From an uncultured Collinsella sp. (GTDB lineage Bacteria > Actinomycetota > Coriobacteriia > Coriobacteriales > Coriobacteriaceae), in assembly GCA_937925715.1 (NCBI GenBank), contig CALAMG010000017.1, positions 186,001-250,000 on the forward strand: a stretch of 64,000 nt of DNA. Direction: 5' to 3'. The translations under genes were made by a program, and so were the position numbers. Below the pieces are notes generated by a model that worked only from the letters and a program-made list of their open reading frames with translations, was not told where the DNA came from and made no database searches. Below, in pieces: positions 1 to 8,320 of this stretch. Each line of letters opens with the position of its first letter. The first letter of the stretch is position 1.

Positions 1-1
1 C

Positions 2-85
2 CTTGACTCCGTGGCGACGCGCCCCCTGCGCGATGCGGTCGCCATGCGATATCGACATATTTTTAAGGAGGTCAGCGGAGGATGA
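2..85 (+). CDS. recG: RecG C-terminus (partial, truncated by window start)
   Basis: An open frame runs in from the window edge and ends in TGA, giving about 27 residues ending LRDAVAMRYRHIFKEVSGG. The frame overlaps the start of rsmD by four bases (ATGA). This looks like the tail of the ATP-dependent DNA helicase RecG, which in many bacteria directly precedes rsmD and coaD. The identification rests mainly on synteny and on the basic tail; the helicase motifs lie outside the window. Confidence 0.5.
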   Translation, partial: LDSVATRPLRDAVAMRYRHIFKEVSGG

Positions 86-726
86 GAATCATCGGCGGCG
101 AATGGCGCGGTCGTAAGATCGAGGAGCCCCGTGGTCGCGATGTCACCCGCCCCACGACTGATCGCGTGCGTGAGGCGTGTGCATCTATGGTCATGTCGGC
201 ATTCGACTTCGATCTGGACGAGGTCCGCGTGCTGGACGCCTTTGGCGGCTCCGGCGCCTTAGGGTTAGAGATGCTCTCTCGTGGGGCCCGCTCGCTCACG
301 ACGTTTGAGATCGATCGCAACGCCGCGCGGCTCATTAGCAAGAATATCGAGTCGCTCTGCCGTGACCGTGCGCGTTGGCGCGTGGTCACGGGCGACATGC
401 TGGTGAGTGCCTCGCGCGGTCGTGTACCCGGCGGCCCCTTTGATCTGGTCCTGCTCGACCCGCCCTATGCTTTTGGTGCCGAGCCGGTCGAGGAGCTGCT
501 GCAGGACCTGGCTCAGCAGGGTATGCTTGCGTCTGGCGCTTACGCCCTGTTTGAGCATGCCGCCGCCGATGCGGGCGCGCATCCGGCAGGCTTTGGGACT
601 GTACGTGAGAAGCGCTACGGCATTACCTCGGTCGACCTGCTCCGTTGGGTCGGCGATAGCAAGGACGGCGGCACTGATGCTAACGAAAATGACGAGGCAG
701 TATCCCCGGAGGACGCCCATGAGTGA
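82..726 (+). CDS. rsmD: 16S rRNA (guanine966-N2)-methyltransferase RsmD
   Basis: This 214-residue enzyme methylates N2 of G966 in 16S rRNA using S-adenosylmethionine. The Rossmann SAM motif is at about residues 50-69 (VLDAFGGSGALGLEML) and the N-methyltransferase motif DPPY is at 126-129; both are intact. The N-terminus MRIIGGEWRGRK is typical of RsmD, and AAGGAGG sits just upstream of the ATG. The start overlaps the recG end and the end overlaps coaD by eight bases, so the three genes look translationally coupled. The last 20 residues are acidic and nonconserved. Confidence 0.93.
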   Translation: MRIIGGEWRGRKIEEPRGRDVTRPTTDRVREACASMVMSAFDFDLDEVRVLDAFGGSGALGLEMLSRGARSLTTFEIDRNAARLISKNIESLCRDRARWRVVTGDMLVSASRGRVPGGPFDLVLLDPPYAFGAEPVEELLQDLAQQGMLASGAYALFEHAAADAGAHPAGFGTVREKRYGITSVDLLRWVGDSKDGGTDANENDEAVSPEDAHE

Positions 727-1216
727 CACTATTAATCGCGTGATCGTCCCGGGCACCTTCGATCCCATCACGTTTGGCCATATCGATGTGATCCGCCGCG
801 CCCGCCGCATCTTTCCCAGCGTGATCGTCGCCGTGGCCGAGTCGCAGGGTAAAAACGGTGTGGGCACCACGTTTATGCTCGATGAGCGCGTGGCGCTGGC
901 CCGCGAGGCGCTCGGTGATATCGACGGCGTCGAGGTCCTGCCCTTTACCGGCCTCTTGGTCGACTTCGCTCGTGAGCAGGGGGCGGGGGCCGTGGTCAAG
1001 GGTCTGCGCGCCATGACCGACTTTGAGTATGAGCTGCAGCAGGCCGACCTTAACTATCGCCTGGATAGCGAGCTGGAGTCCATCTTTGTCATGAGTGCGC
1101 CGCAGTACGGCTATATCTCGAGCTCGGTCGTTCGCCAGATCGCCTCGCTCGGCAGTGACGTATCGACGTTTGTCCCGTCCAACGTGGTCGAAGCGCTCAA
1201 ACATCGCTTTTCGTGA
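719..1216 (+). CDS. coaD: Pantetheine-phosphate adenylyltransferase
   Basis: CoaD transfers AMP from ATP to 4'-phosphopantetheine, the penultimate step of coenzyme A synthesis, in the cytoplasm. The 165-residue length is standard. The nucleotidyltransferase motif PGTFDPITFGH is at residues 11-21, the KGLR segment at 104-107 and the ISSSVVR motif at 133-139. I chose the ATG inside the rsmD end because translation from it begins with the family's usual short lead before PGTFDP; the longer upstream frame is only an extension in rsmD's shadow. GGAGG lies a few bases before the start. Confidence 0.95.
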   Translation: MSDTINRVIVPGTFDPITFGHIDVIRRARRIFPSVIVAVAESQGKNGVGTTFMLDERVALAREALGDIDGVEVLPFTGLLVDFAREQGAGAVVKGLRAMTDFEYELQQADLNYRLDSELESIFVMSAPQYGYISSSVVRQIASLGSDVSTFVPSNVVEALKHRFS

Positions 1217-1284
1217 CGTTTCTTATTGCCTGGTGGCATGTGGTAAACTAGCACGATGATATGTTACCTATGAAAGGAGACCGG

Positions 1285-1782
1285 ATGCCGGGCGAGAATT
1301 TTCCTGGCGATAGGATCGTCAGCTTGGTCGATGAGCTCGAAGGGCTGATCGAGGAAGCCAAGCCGCCTTTCGGCAAGAACGCTCAGTTCAAGGTCATCGA
1401 CGCCGACGTGTTCTTCAACATCCTCGACGAGATCCGCATGAGCTATCCCGAGGAGTGGCAGAAGTCCCGCCGTATCCTTAAGGAGCGCGAGGAGCTTATG
1501 GCTTCCGCCGCCGCTCAGGCCGATTCCATCATCGCTGACGCTCAGCAGCAGGCCCTCACCATTGCCGGTGAGCAGGAGATCGTCCGCCTTGCGCAGCAGC
1601 AGGCCGACGACATCCGCGATCGTGCCCAGCAGTACGAGCGCGAGACGCGTTATGCTGCCGAGGACTACGCAGAGCAGGTCTTTACGCACCTGGAGGAGAA
1701 CCTCAAGAGCCTGACCGGCACCGTTACCCGTTGCCGTCAGCAGCTCAACGAGGGTGCCGCCCAGCAGAATGGTCAGTGGTAA
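1285..1782 (+). CDS. Coiled-coil protein, DivIVA/ATP-synthase-b-like, function unknown
   Basis: This is a 165-residue protein with no signal peptide or membrane segment. Residues 1-50 form a short globular region (VSLVDELEGLIEEAK..., FFNILDEIR). From about residue 55 to 150 it is a Q/A/E-rich predicted coiled coil, with segments such as IIADAQQQALTIAGEQ. Such proteins resemble DivIVA or V/F-ATPase stalk-like helices, but no function can be assigned. The start is the ATG five bases after AAAGGAG rather than the ATG eight codons upstream. The gene overlaps the DUF177 gene by one base (TAATG), so the two are probably co-translated with rpmF downstream. Confidence 0.7.
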   Translation: MPGENFPGDRIVSLVDELEGLIEEAKPPFGKNAQFKVIDADVFFNILDEIRMSYPEEWQKSRRILKEREELMASAAAQADSIIADAQQQALTIAGEQEIVRLAQQQADDIRDRAQQYERETRYAAEDYAEQVFTHLEENLKSLTGTVTRCRQQLNEGAAQQNGQW

Positions 1783-2336
1783 TGGCTGAGTTCCCGAGCG
1801 TTACCGTCGATCTTTCCGAGCAGCTCGAGTTTCCTGGAGATTCGTATCCGCTGACCGGTAAGGTCGATGTCGCCACCTACACGGTGGGCGAGAAGGAGTA
1901 CCAGCTACAGGACGGCATCGACTACGACGTTGTCTTTACCAATGCCGGTACCGGTGTCTTGCTCACGGGCATGGTTCGCGCGCACGCCACCGGCGAGTGC
2001 GACCGTTGCCTGGAGCCCGCCTCGTTTGATATCGCCGGCGAGATCGAGGAGTTTTATCTCTTTGAGGAGCCCGAGGATCCCGAGGCCTACGAGGACGGCT
2101 ATGAGCTTCTGGGTGAGGACCGCATCGTCGATCTGGGTGAGCCCATCAATGACGCGGTCGTTATGGACACGCCGTTTGTGGTGCTCTGCAAGCCCGATTG
2201 CCGCGGTCTGTGCCCCACTTGCGGCTGCAATCTCAACGTCGAGCAATGCGATTGCGCCGCCCAGGCAGAGGCAGAATGGGCCGCTGCCACGGAAAATCCA
2301 TTTGCAGCATTGAAGAATCTCAAGCTTGATGAGTAA
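1782..2336 (+). CDS. DUF177 (YceD-family) protein
   Basis: This 184-residue protein has the YceD/DUF177 layout. A CDRCLEP motif lies near residue 85 and is followed by an acidic stretch. A C-terminal cysteine cluster (CKPDCRGLCPTCGCNLN, then CDC) probably binds zinc. YceD genes are very commonly found directly upstream of rpmF, as here, and plant and bacterial members have been linked to 23S rRNA accumulation. The ATG overlaps the stop of the preceding gene. A ribosome-assembly role is inferred from the family and from its rpmF partner. Confidence 0.85.
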   Translation: MAEFPSVTVDLSEQLEFPGDSYPLTGKVDVATYTVGEKEYQLQDGIDYDVVFTNAGTGVLLTGMVRAHATGECDRCLEPASFDIAGEIEEFYLFEEPEDPEAYEDGYELLGEDRIVDLGEPINDAVVMDTPFVVLCKPDCRGLCPTCGCNLNVEQCDCAAQAEAEWAAATENPFAALKNLKLDE

Positions 2337-2400
2337 AACTGTGGTAGTATCGCTACTTGCGCGTAATCGCCACACTGGATAGTTCATAAGGAAGGTCACT

Positions 2401-2580
2401 ATGCCCGTACCTAAACAAAAGCAGGGTCGTATCCGCACTCACACCCGTCGTTCCGCCAACATGAAGATCTCGGCTGCGGCTCAGTCCACGTGCCCCCGTT
2501 GCGGCGCTGTCAAGCTTCCGCACCACGTGTGCCCCAGCTGCGGTTTCTACAAGGACCGCGAGGTTATCGTTACCGAGTAA
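2401..2580 (+). CDS. rpmF: 50S ribosomal protein L32
   Basis: This is a 59-residue ribosomal protein of standard L32 length. It begins MPVPKQKQGRIRTHTRRS and carries four cysteines in two CxxC pairs (CPRCG and CPSCG), the zinc-binding form of L32. AAGGAAGG lies upstream of the ATG. It follows the DUF177 gene, the usual arrangement, and is followed by a rho-independent terminator before plsX, so plsX expression may be partly uncoupled from rpmF. Confidence 0.97.
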   Translation: MPVPKQKQGRIRTHTRRSANMKISAAAQSTCPRCGAVKLPHHVCPSCGFYKDREVIVTE

Positions 2581-2620
2581 CGGTATACTCTGGATGCGAT
2601 GCCGTTCCAAATGGAACCAC

Positions 2621-2651
2621 AATGGCCGGCTCAATGAGTCGGCCATTTTTG
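2621..2651 (+). terminator. Rho-independent terminator between rpmF and plsX
   Basis: The arms AATGGCCG and CGGCCATT pair over at least eight bases, with further partial pairing inward, and five T residues follow. The hairpin sits 40 bases after the rpmF stop and just before the plsX ribosome binding site, so it may be leaky or act as an attenuator. Confidence 0.75.
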
Positions 2652-2667
2652 TATAAGGAGCATGTTT

Positions 2668-3687
2668 ATGAGTAACGTTCGCGTTTGTGTAGACGTTGTG
2701 GGCGGAGACGAGAAACCTCAGGTTGTTCTCGATGGTATTGAGGCTGCACTTGCCGCCGATCCCGATATCGAGGTCTTGGCAGCTGGCCCCGCCGAAATCG
2801 TCAATCCCTTTGCAGCTTCCCATGCACGTGTTGAGGCCCTTGAGGCACCTGACGTTATCGCCATGGATGACGATCCCATTCGCGCCGTGATGACCAAACG
2901 CAAGTCTTCGATCGTGCTGTCGTGCCGCGCCATTAAGAAGGGCAACGCGGATGCGTTCTTCTCCGCCGGCTCCACCGGCGCCATGACCGCCGCTGCCACC
3001 GCCTACGTGACGCCGTTTAGGTATCAGGCCGAAGGCAAAAAGCAGCCGGTGCGCCCCTGTCTGACCAATGCGCTGCCCAATCGCGCCGGCGGTCTGACGG
3101 TGCTGTGCGATATGGGCGCCAACCCCGATGTCGAGGTTGACGATATGGTACGTTTTGCCCAGATGGGTAGCGCCTATGCCCGCGTCGTCCTGGGCATCGA
3201 GCATCCCCGCGTGGGCCTGCTTGCTAACGGCACCGAGGACGAGAAGGGCTCCAACTTTACCAAGGCCTGCTTCCCGGCCATGAAAGCCGCCGTTCCCGGC
3301 TTTGTTGGTAACTGCGAGGGAACGGACATCACCTCAGGTAACTTCGATGTCGTCGTTGCCGATGGCATGTCGGGCAATATTGCGCTCAAGGCCACCGAGG
3401 GCGCTGCCAAGTTTTTGCTGCAGGAGCTCAAGGGTGTCTTTATGTCTTCGCTCGGCACCAAGATTGCCGCGCTACTCATCAAAAAGCAAATGCGCGAGAT
3501 TAAGGCCAAGCTCTCTGGCGACGCCAAGGGCGGCGCGATTCTTCTGGGCCTGCGCGGCGTGGTCCTGATCGGCCATGGCGCCACCTCGGTCGAGGCTGTT
3601 AAAAACGGTACGCTCGCGGCGGCCGAAGCCGTGCGCGCCGGGCTGGTCGAGAATGTCGCCAACTCTATGGACGGTATCGTTTTATAA
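2668..3687 (+). CDS. plsX: Phosphate acyltransferase PlsX
   Basis: PlsX converts acyl-ACP and phosphate to acyl-phosphate, which PlsY uses to make lysophosphatidic acid. The 339-residue protein opens with VRVCVDVVGGDEKPQ, matching the family's DxMGGD motif with V in place of M, and keeps the FFSAGSTGA and CDMGANPD motifs. Two in-frame ATGs occur; I chose the second (2668) because AAGGAG is eight bases away, while the first is only one base from it. The gene precedes acpP, its substrate carrier, as in many Gram-positive genomes. Confidence 0.95.
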   Translation: MSNVRVCVDVVGGDEKPQVVLDGIEAALAADPDIEVLAAGPAEIVNPFAASHARVEALEAPDVIAMDDDPIRAVMTKRKSSIVLSCRAIKKGNADAFFSAGSTGAMTAAATAYVTPFRYQAEGKKQPVRPCLTNALPNRAGGLTVLCDMGANPDVEVDDMVRFAQMGSAYARVVLGIEHPRVGLLANGTEDEKGSNFTKACFPAMKAAVPGFVGNCEGTDITSGNFDVVVADGMSGNIALKATEGAAKFLLQELKGVFMSSLGTKIAALLIKKQMREIKAKLSGDAKGGAILLGLRGVVLIGHGATSVEAVKNGTLAAAEAVRAGLVENVANSMDGIVL

Positions 3688-3744
3688 CAGCGGCGTTATG
3701 CGTCTTGGGGCGCACGTCGTGGGGTAGAATCAGAACCGTGTCTT

Positions 3745-3764
3745 GGTACCGCCCGGGCGGTACC
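3745..3764. promoter_or_regulatory. Perfect 20-base palindrome between plsX and acpP
   Basis: A perfect 20-base palindrome centred on CCCGGG, with outer arms GGTACCGC and GCGGTACC, lies 38 bases before the acpP start. It is followed by ATTCTTTTGG, a poor T-tract. It may be a weak terminator for plsX, an operator, or a hairpin in the acpP leader. A possible TAGAAT -10 box at 3725-3730 would place it in the acpP 5' leader. Confidence 0.45.
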
Positions 3765-3801
3765 ATTCTTTTGGTATTCATGCACTATGAGAGGAAGCGC
3801 T

Positions 3802-4044
3802 ATGGACCGCTCCGAAATCTTCGACAAGATCGCCGAGGTCGCTGCTGACGTTCTGGGCGTCGATGTTGCCGAAATTAGCGATGAGACCACCTTTGACGAC
3901 CTCGATGCCAACTCGCTCGAGCGCCTGCAGCTGGTTACGGCTATCGAGGACGAGTTCAACCTCGAGATCGATGACGAGACTCTGCTCTCGCTCAATTCTG
4001 TCGCCGACGCCGTCGACGCGATCGAAAACGCCAGGGAGGCCTAG
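3802..4044 (+). CDS. acpP: Acyl carrier protein
   Basis: This is an 80-residue, highly acidic four-helix carrier of fatty acyl intermediates. The attachment serine for 4'-phosphopantetheine lies in LDANSLERLQL, about residue 39. The residue before the serine is asparagine where most ACPs have aspartate (DSL), which is unusual. The second of two in-frame ATGs is chosen because GAGGAAG lies five bases before it. No fabD, fabG or fabF gene is adjacent; the neighbours are plsX and rnc. Confidence 0.93.
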   Translation: MDRSEIFDKIAEVAADVLGVDVAEISDETTFDDLDANSLERLQLVTAIEDEFNLEIDDETLLSLNSVADAVDAIENAREA

Positions 4045-4047
4045 GTC

Positions 4048-4773
4048 TTGGCTTTGTCTGAACGACTTACGCGCGCCCAGGAAATCCTGGGTCACGAGTT
4101 CAATAATAAAGTGCTGCTGCGCGCGGCCCTTACGCATCCCTCGGCAGTCGAGGGCCAGCCGGTTTCTGCCAGCTATGAGCGCCTTGAGTTCTTGGGCGAT
4201 TCCATTTTGGGCGCCGTGGTCGCACGCTCCCTGTTTGAGTCCTATCCGGAGTTTGACGAGGGCAAGCTCACGCGCCTGAAGGTGTCGCTTGTCTCGGGTG
4301 CCACGCTGTCCGAGGTTTCTCACGAGCTGGGCATCGACGACATCATCATCTTTGGTGCCTCCGAGACCGGTACCGGTGCGCGCGGCCTGCATTCGGCGCT
4401 CGAGAACGTCTACGAGTCGCTCGTGGGCGCACTGTACCTGGATGCCGGCTGGGACGTTGCGGCGGAGTTTATCCATCGTACGCTTAAGCCGCATTTGGCT
4501 TCCGAGCGCGCCGAGCATCCCGCGAACCCCAAGTCGTTTTTGCAGGAGTGCGTGCAAGCCGACGGTCACGAGCCCCCGGCGTATAAGCTCGTTGGCTCCG
4601 AGGGCCCGGCGCATGCGCCCACCTTTACCGCCGTGGTGCTCATCGATGGCATTCGCCAGGGTCGCGGCACCGGTTCCTCTAAGAAGGAAGCCGAGGGAGC
4701 CGCCGCGCTCGAAGCGCTCGACCGCATGGGTTACACCACCAACGGCGTGATTCTGAACAAGAAGCACGTGTAA
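4048..4773 (+). CDS. rnc: Ribonuclease III
   Basis: RNase III cleaves double-stranded RNA in rRNA and mRNA processing. The 241-residue protein has the nuclease signature ERLEFLGDSILG near residues 47-58, a second acidic active-site region (ENVYESLVGALYLDAG), and a C-terminal double-stranded RNA-binding domain ending GSSKKEAEGAAALEAL. The start is TTG, eight bases after AGGGAGG, and lies just behind the acpP stop. It is followed at once by smc, as in Bacillus (rncS-smc-ftsY). Confidence 0.95.
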   Translation: MALSERLTRAQEILGHEFNNKVLLRAALTHPSAVEGQPVSASYERLEFLGDSILGAVVARSLFESYPEFDEGKLTRLKVSLVSGATLSEVSHELGIDDIIIFGASETGTGARGLHSALENVYESLVGALYLDAGWDVAAEFIHRTLKPHLASERAEHPANPKSFLQECVQADGHEPPAYKLVGSEGPAHAPTFTAVVLIDGIRQGRGTGSSKKEAEGAAALEALDRMGYTTNGVILNKKHV

Positions 4774-4783
4774 GCGAGGAACC

Positions 4784-7700
4784 GTGTATCTCAAGTCCCT
4801 CACGCTCAAAGGGTTCAAGTCGTTTGCCGACCGCGCCCATATGACGTTTGAGCCGGGCCTGACCGTCATCGTCGGTCCCAACGGCTCGGGAAAATCGAAC
4901 ATCTCCGACTCAATTCTGTGGGTCCTGGGCGAGCAGAGCGCCAAGCAGCTGCGCGGCCAGGCCATGGAGGACGTCATCTTCTCGGGCTCGTCAGCGCGCA
5001 AGCCGGTGGGTGTCGCCGAGGTCACGCTGGTGCTCGATAACTCGGACCATATGCTGCCCGTCGATTTTGACGAAGTCGCCATCACCCGTCGCATGTATCG
5101 CTCGGGCGAAAGCGAGTACCTCATCAACTCGAGTCCGTGCCGCCTGATGGACATTCAGGACATCCTGCACGATTCGGGCCTGGGCAAGGATACGCATTCC
5201 ATCATCAGCCAGGGCAAGCTCGACGCCATTTTGCAGAGCCGCCCCGAGGAGCGCCGCGCCCTCATCGAGGAGGCCGCCGGCATCTCCAAGCACAAGCGCC
5301 GTAAGGAGCGTGCGCTCAAAAAGATTAAGTCGATGGACGAGCATCTGACGCGTGCCCGCGACATCAATAAGGAAATCGCCCGTCAGCTGCGACCACTGGA
5401 GCGTCAGGTCGATCGCGCGCGCAAGTACAAAGAGCTGTCCTCGCGCGCGAACGAACTTACGCAGATGCTGGCCGTCGACGAGCTTCGTTCGCTGCAGTCG
5501 CAGTGGAACGACCTGGAGAGCCGCTCTAAGGAGGGCGCCGCCGAACTTGAGCTCGCGCAATACCGCCTGGGCGAGAAAGAGCGCGAGCTCGAGAAGCTCC
5601 AGGTTATGCTTGAGGAAAAGGGCCTGTTTGTGGGCGACTTGGGCGAGCAGCGCCGCCATATGCAAGATGTGGTCGGCCGTATTAACTCCGACATGCGCCT
5701 GCTCGAGGAAAAGGGTCACAACATGGTGTCGCGCCTGTCTGACATGCGCGGGCAGATTTCGAGCTCCGAGCATCAGCGTCGTCGCGTGGTCGAGGAGCTC
5801 GAGGACGCGCGTGCGCAGCTTGAGGAAGTGACCGGCGCGCACATGCAGGCCCAGGAGGACGTTGACGCCGCTGGTCCTGCCGCCGCAGAGCTCCACGAGC
5901 GGCGCGTGGCGCTCGACAATCAGATTTCGCAGCTTACGCGTGAGCAACGCGATGTGCAGCGCGTGGCCGACAACGCCGCGCTCGAGCTCGCCAAGGTGAA
6001 GGACTCGCTGAGCAATGCCGAGGTCGAGGACAACATGTATGCCTCGCGCCTGGAGCAGATCGACGAGCAGCTCGAGGAGGTCATGGCTTCGCTCGAGAGC
6101 CGTCGCGACCGCGCCGAGGAGCTTGAGGGCGCTCTTGAGGAAGCGCGCCAGGCTCAGGTCGATGCGCGTGAGGCCACCGAGACGGCACGCGCGGCCCTGA
6201 AGGACCTGCGTGCCCGTGAGAGCGAGGCACGCAACAAGTTATCCGAGGTGCGCTCGGAGCTTGCCAGCCAAAAGAAACTCGATGCCCGCATGGCCGACAG
6301 CTCGCCGCTCGTGAGCCGTCTGGTGGGTGCGCTGGGCGACGATGTCTTGGGTCGTCTGGGCGACGTGCTGGAGGCCCCGCGCGAGCTTGAGGGCCTGGTT
6401 GAGCAATTGCTCGCCGGCGATATCGATGCGCTGCTGTTTGATGACGCCGCCACGCTTGAGCGTGCCGGTCGTGCGGCTCTGGACCAAAAGAAGGCCTCGG
6501 GCGAGGCACTGCTGGTGGCGCGCGGCGTGAGCGGCTCTACCGCCGCTGAGGGCGCCTCCGGTACCCGTCTGGTTGATCGTCTGTCCGTGCGCGCAGGCTA
6601 CGGTCCCGTCGTCGAGGCGCTGCTCGGCGGCTATTACGTCGTTGACGATCTTGCTGCCGCGCTGTCGGCGCCGGTCGTTGAAGGCGTGACTTACGTGACC
6701 CCCGATGGCGCCCGCGTCGCCTGCGGCGGCCTGGTGCGCGTGGGGCTTGATGCCGGCGAGGCTTTGGGTGCCTTGGAGCGCAAGCGCCGCATCCGTGAGC
6801 TCGAGGGCCTGGAACCCGATCTGGCTGCCATCTTTGAGCATGCTTCGGACCAAGTCGTCGAGGCCAACGTTGCCGTCGAGGAGGCCCGTGCCGCCGAGGG
6901 CGATGCCGCCGGTGAGATCGCCCGTCTTGAGGGCGAGCGCCGCTCGCTGCTCTCCGAGATCGGCCGCTTGGAGCAAAGCGCCAACAATGCCGAGGTCGAG
7001 CGCGTGCGCATCTCCAAGCGCCGCGAGCAGGCTGCCGAGGCCGTTCGTGCCGCGCGCCCGCGCGTTGACGAGCTCACCCGTTCGCGTGACGAGGCGCGTG
7101 CACAGGCAAGCGACCTGGGTCTCCAGATTGCCGAGGCCAACGATGAGCTCGATCGCGTTCGCCGTGACGATTCCGAGGCCGCCGGTAAGCTCGCCGATGC
7201 CAAGGTGCGCCTGGCCCAGACGAGCGAGCGCCTGCGTTCGCTGAAGGGCCGCGTGCCCGACCTTGAGCATCGTCTTGAGGGCATCGACCGTCGTATCCGC
7301 GGAACACGCCAGGCTTCGCGCTCGCTCGAGCTGCTGCGCCTGCGCGTCGACCCCATGCACGAACGCTATTCTGCCCTGTTGGAACGCGCGTCGGATTGGG
7401 CAGCGCGCCTGCGTGACCAGGCCTCTCTGGAGGAGGCGGACTCCGCTTCGCTCAAGAAGACCATCGAGGATGCCAAGGCAGAGGTTGCCCGCGCTAAGGA
7501 GCGAGTCGATACCGCCTCCGCCGCGCAAAACGAGTTCAAGGTCGCGCGTGGCAAGCTCGAGGTGCAGGTCGAGGCTGCCATCAAGGCCATTACCGCCGAT
7601 GGCACGACGGTGCTCGAGGAAGCGCTCATGCTTCCGGTGCCCACGGACCGCGATGCCGCCGAGCGCGAACTCAACCAGCTTGTGCGCCAGATCAACAACC

Positions 7701-8320
7701 TTGGTCCCGTTAACCAAGTTGCCATGGAGGAGTACGAGCAGCTCAAGCGCCGCGCCGACTACATCGAGGAGCAGCTGGCCGATCTGGAGAGCGCGCGCAA
7801 GGCGCTCACCAAGATCACGGTGGCCATTGATCGCAAGATGCGGAAGGCCTTCCTGGTGACGTTTGAGAAGGTCGACGCGAACTTCCGCGAGATCTTCGCT
7901 ATGCTCTTCCCGGGCGGCCAGGCTCATCTGGAGATGACCGATCCCGAGCATCCTGCCGAGACGGGTATCGAGGTCGTGGCGCAGCCGCGCGGCAAGCGCA
8001 TCACCAAGATGATGCTCATGTCGGGCGGCGAGAAGAGTCTGACGGCGCTCGCCCTGCTTTTTGCCGTGTACCGCACACGTACGGTTCCGTTCTATGTGCT
8101 GGACGAGGTCGAGGCGGCGCTTGATGACGCTAACCTGTCCAAGCTCATCGGAGCCCTCGATGTGCTGCGTTCCGATACGCAGCTCTTGGTTATCTCGCAT
8201 CAGCGCCGTACTATGGAGGACGCTGACGTCCTCTATGGCGTCTCGATGCAAGCCGACGGCGTCAGTCGCGTCGTCTCGCAAAAACTCGATCGCGAAACCG
8301 GAAAGGTCGTGAATGCATAA
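4784..8320 (+). CDS. smc: Chromosome partition protein SMC
   Basis: SMC is the condensin ATPase that organises the chromosome with ScpA and ScpB. The 1178-residue length is standard. Walker A GPNGSGKS is at residues 31-38. Two long charged coiled coils flank a hinge at roughly residues 500-670. The C-terminal head has the LMSGGEKSLTALALLF signature and the Walker B region VPFYVLDEVEAALDD. Translation starts at GTG with GCGAGGA upstream. The stop overlaps the ftsY start (TAATG), coupling SMC to the SRP receptor. Confidence 0.97.
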   Translation: MYLKSLTLKGFKSFADRAHMTFEPGLTVIVGPNGSGKSNISDSILWVLGEQSAKQLRGQAMEDVIFSGSSARKPVGVAEVTLVLDNSDHMLPVDFDEVAITRRMYRSGESEYLINSSPCRLMDIQDILHDSGLGKDTHSIISQGKLDAILQSRPEERRALIEEAAGISKHKRRKERALKKIKSMDEHLTRARDINKEIARQLRPLERQVDRARKYKELSSRANELTQMLAVDELRSLQSQWNDLESRSKEGAAELELAQYRLGEKERELEKLQVMLEEKGLFVGDLGEQRRHMQDVVGRINSDMRLLEEKGHNMVSRLSDMRGQISSSEHQRRRVVEELEDARAQLEEVTGAHMQAQEDVDAAGPAAAELHERRVALDNQISQLTREQRDVQRVADNAALELAKVKDSLSNAEVEDNMYASRLEQIDEQLEEVMASLESRRDRAEELEGALEEARQAQVDAREATETARAALKDLRARESEARNKLSEVRSELASQKKLDARMADSSPLVSRLVGALGDDVLGRLGDVLEAPRELEGLVEQLLAGDIDALLFDDAATLERAGRAALDQKKASGEALLVARGVSGSTAAEGASGTRLVDRLSVRAGYGPVVEALLGGYYVVDDLAAALSAPVVEGVTYVTPDGARVACGGLVRVGLDAGEALGALERKRRIRELEGLEPDLAAIFEHASDQVVEANVAVEEARAAEGDAAGEIARLEGERRSLLSEIGRLEQSANNAEVERVRISKRREQAAEAVRAARPRVDELTRSRDEARAQASDLGLQIAEANDELDRVRRDDSEAAGKLADAKVRLAQTSERLRSLKGRVPDLEHRLEGIDRRIRGTRQASRSLELLRLRVDPMHERYSALLERASDWAARLRDQASLEEADSASLKKTIEDAKAEVARAKERVDTASAAQNEFKVARGKLEVQVEAAIKAITADGTTVLEEALMLPVPTDRDAAERELNQLVRQINNLGPVNQVAMEEYEQLKRRADYIEEQLADLESARKALTKITVAIDRKMRKAFLVTFEKVDANFREIFAMLFPGGQAHLEMTDPEHPAETGIEVVAQPRGKRITKMMLMSGGEKSLTALALLFAVYRTRTVPFYVLDEVEAALDDANLSKLIGALDVLRSDTQLLVISHQRRTMEDADVLYGVSMQADGVSRVVSQKLDRETGKVVNA

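Noticed and set aside
2582..2592. TATACT after rpmF as a plsX promoter
   Set aside because: No convincing -35 box at proper spacing, and it lies upstream of the rpmF terminator.
3174..3662. Antisense frame opposite plsX
   Set aside because: Mirror of the plsX codon pattern, with no start signal or recognisable domain.
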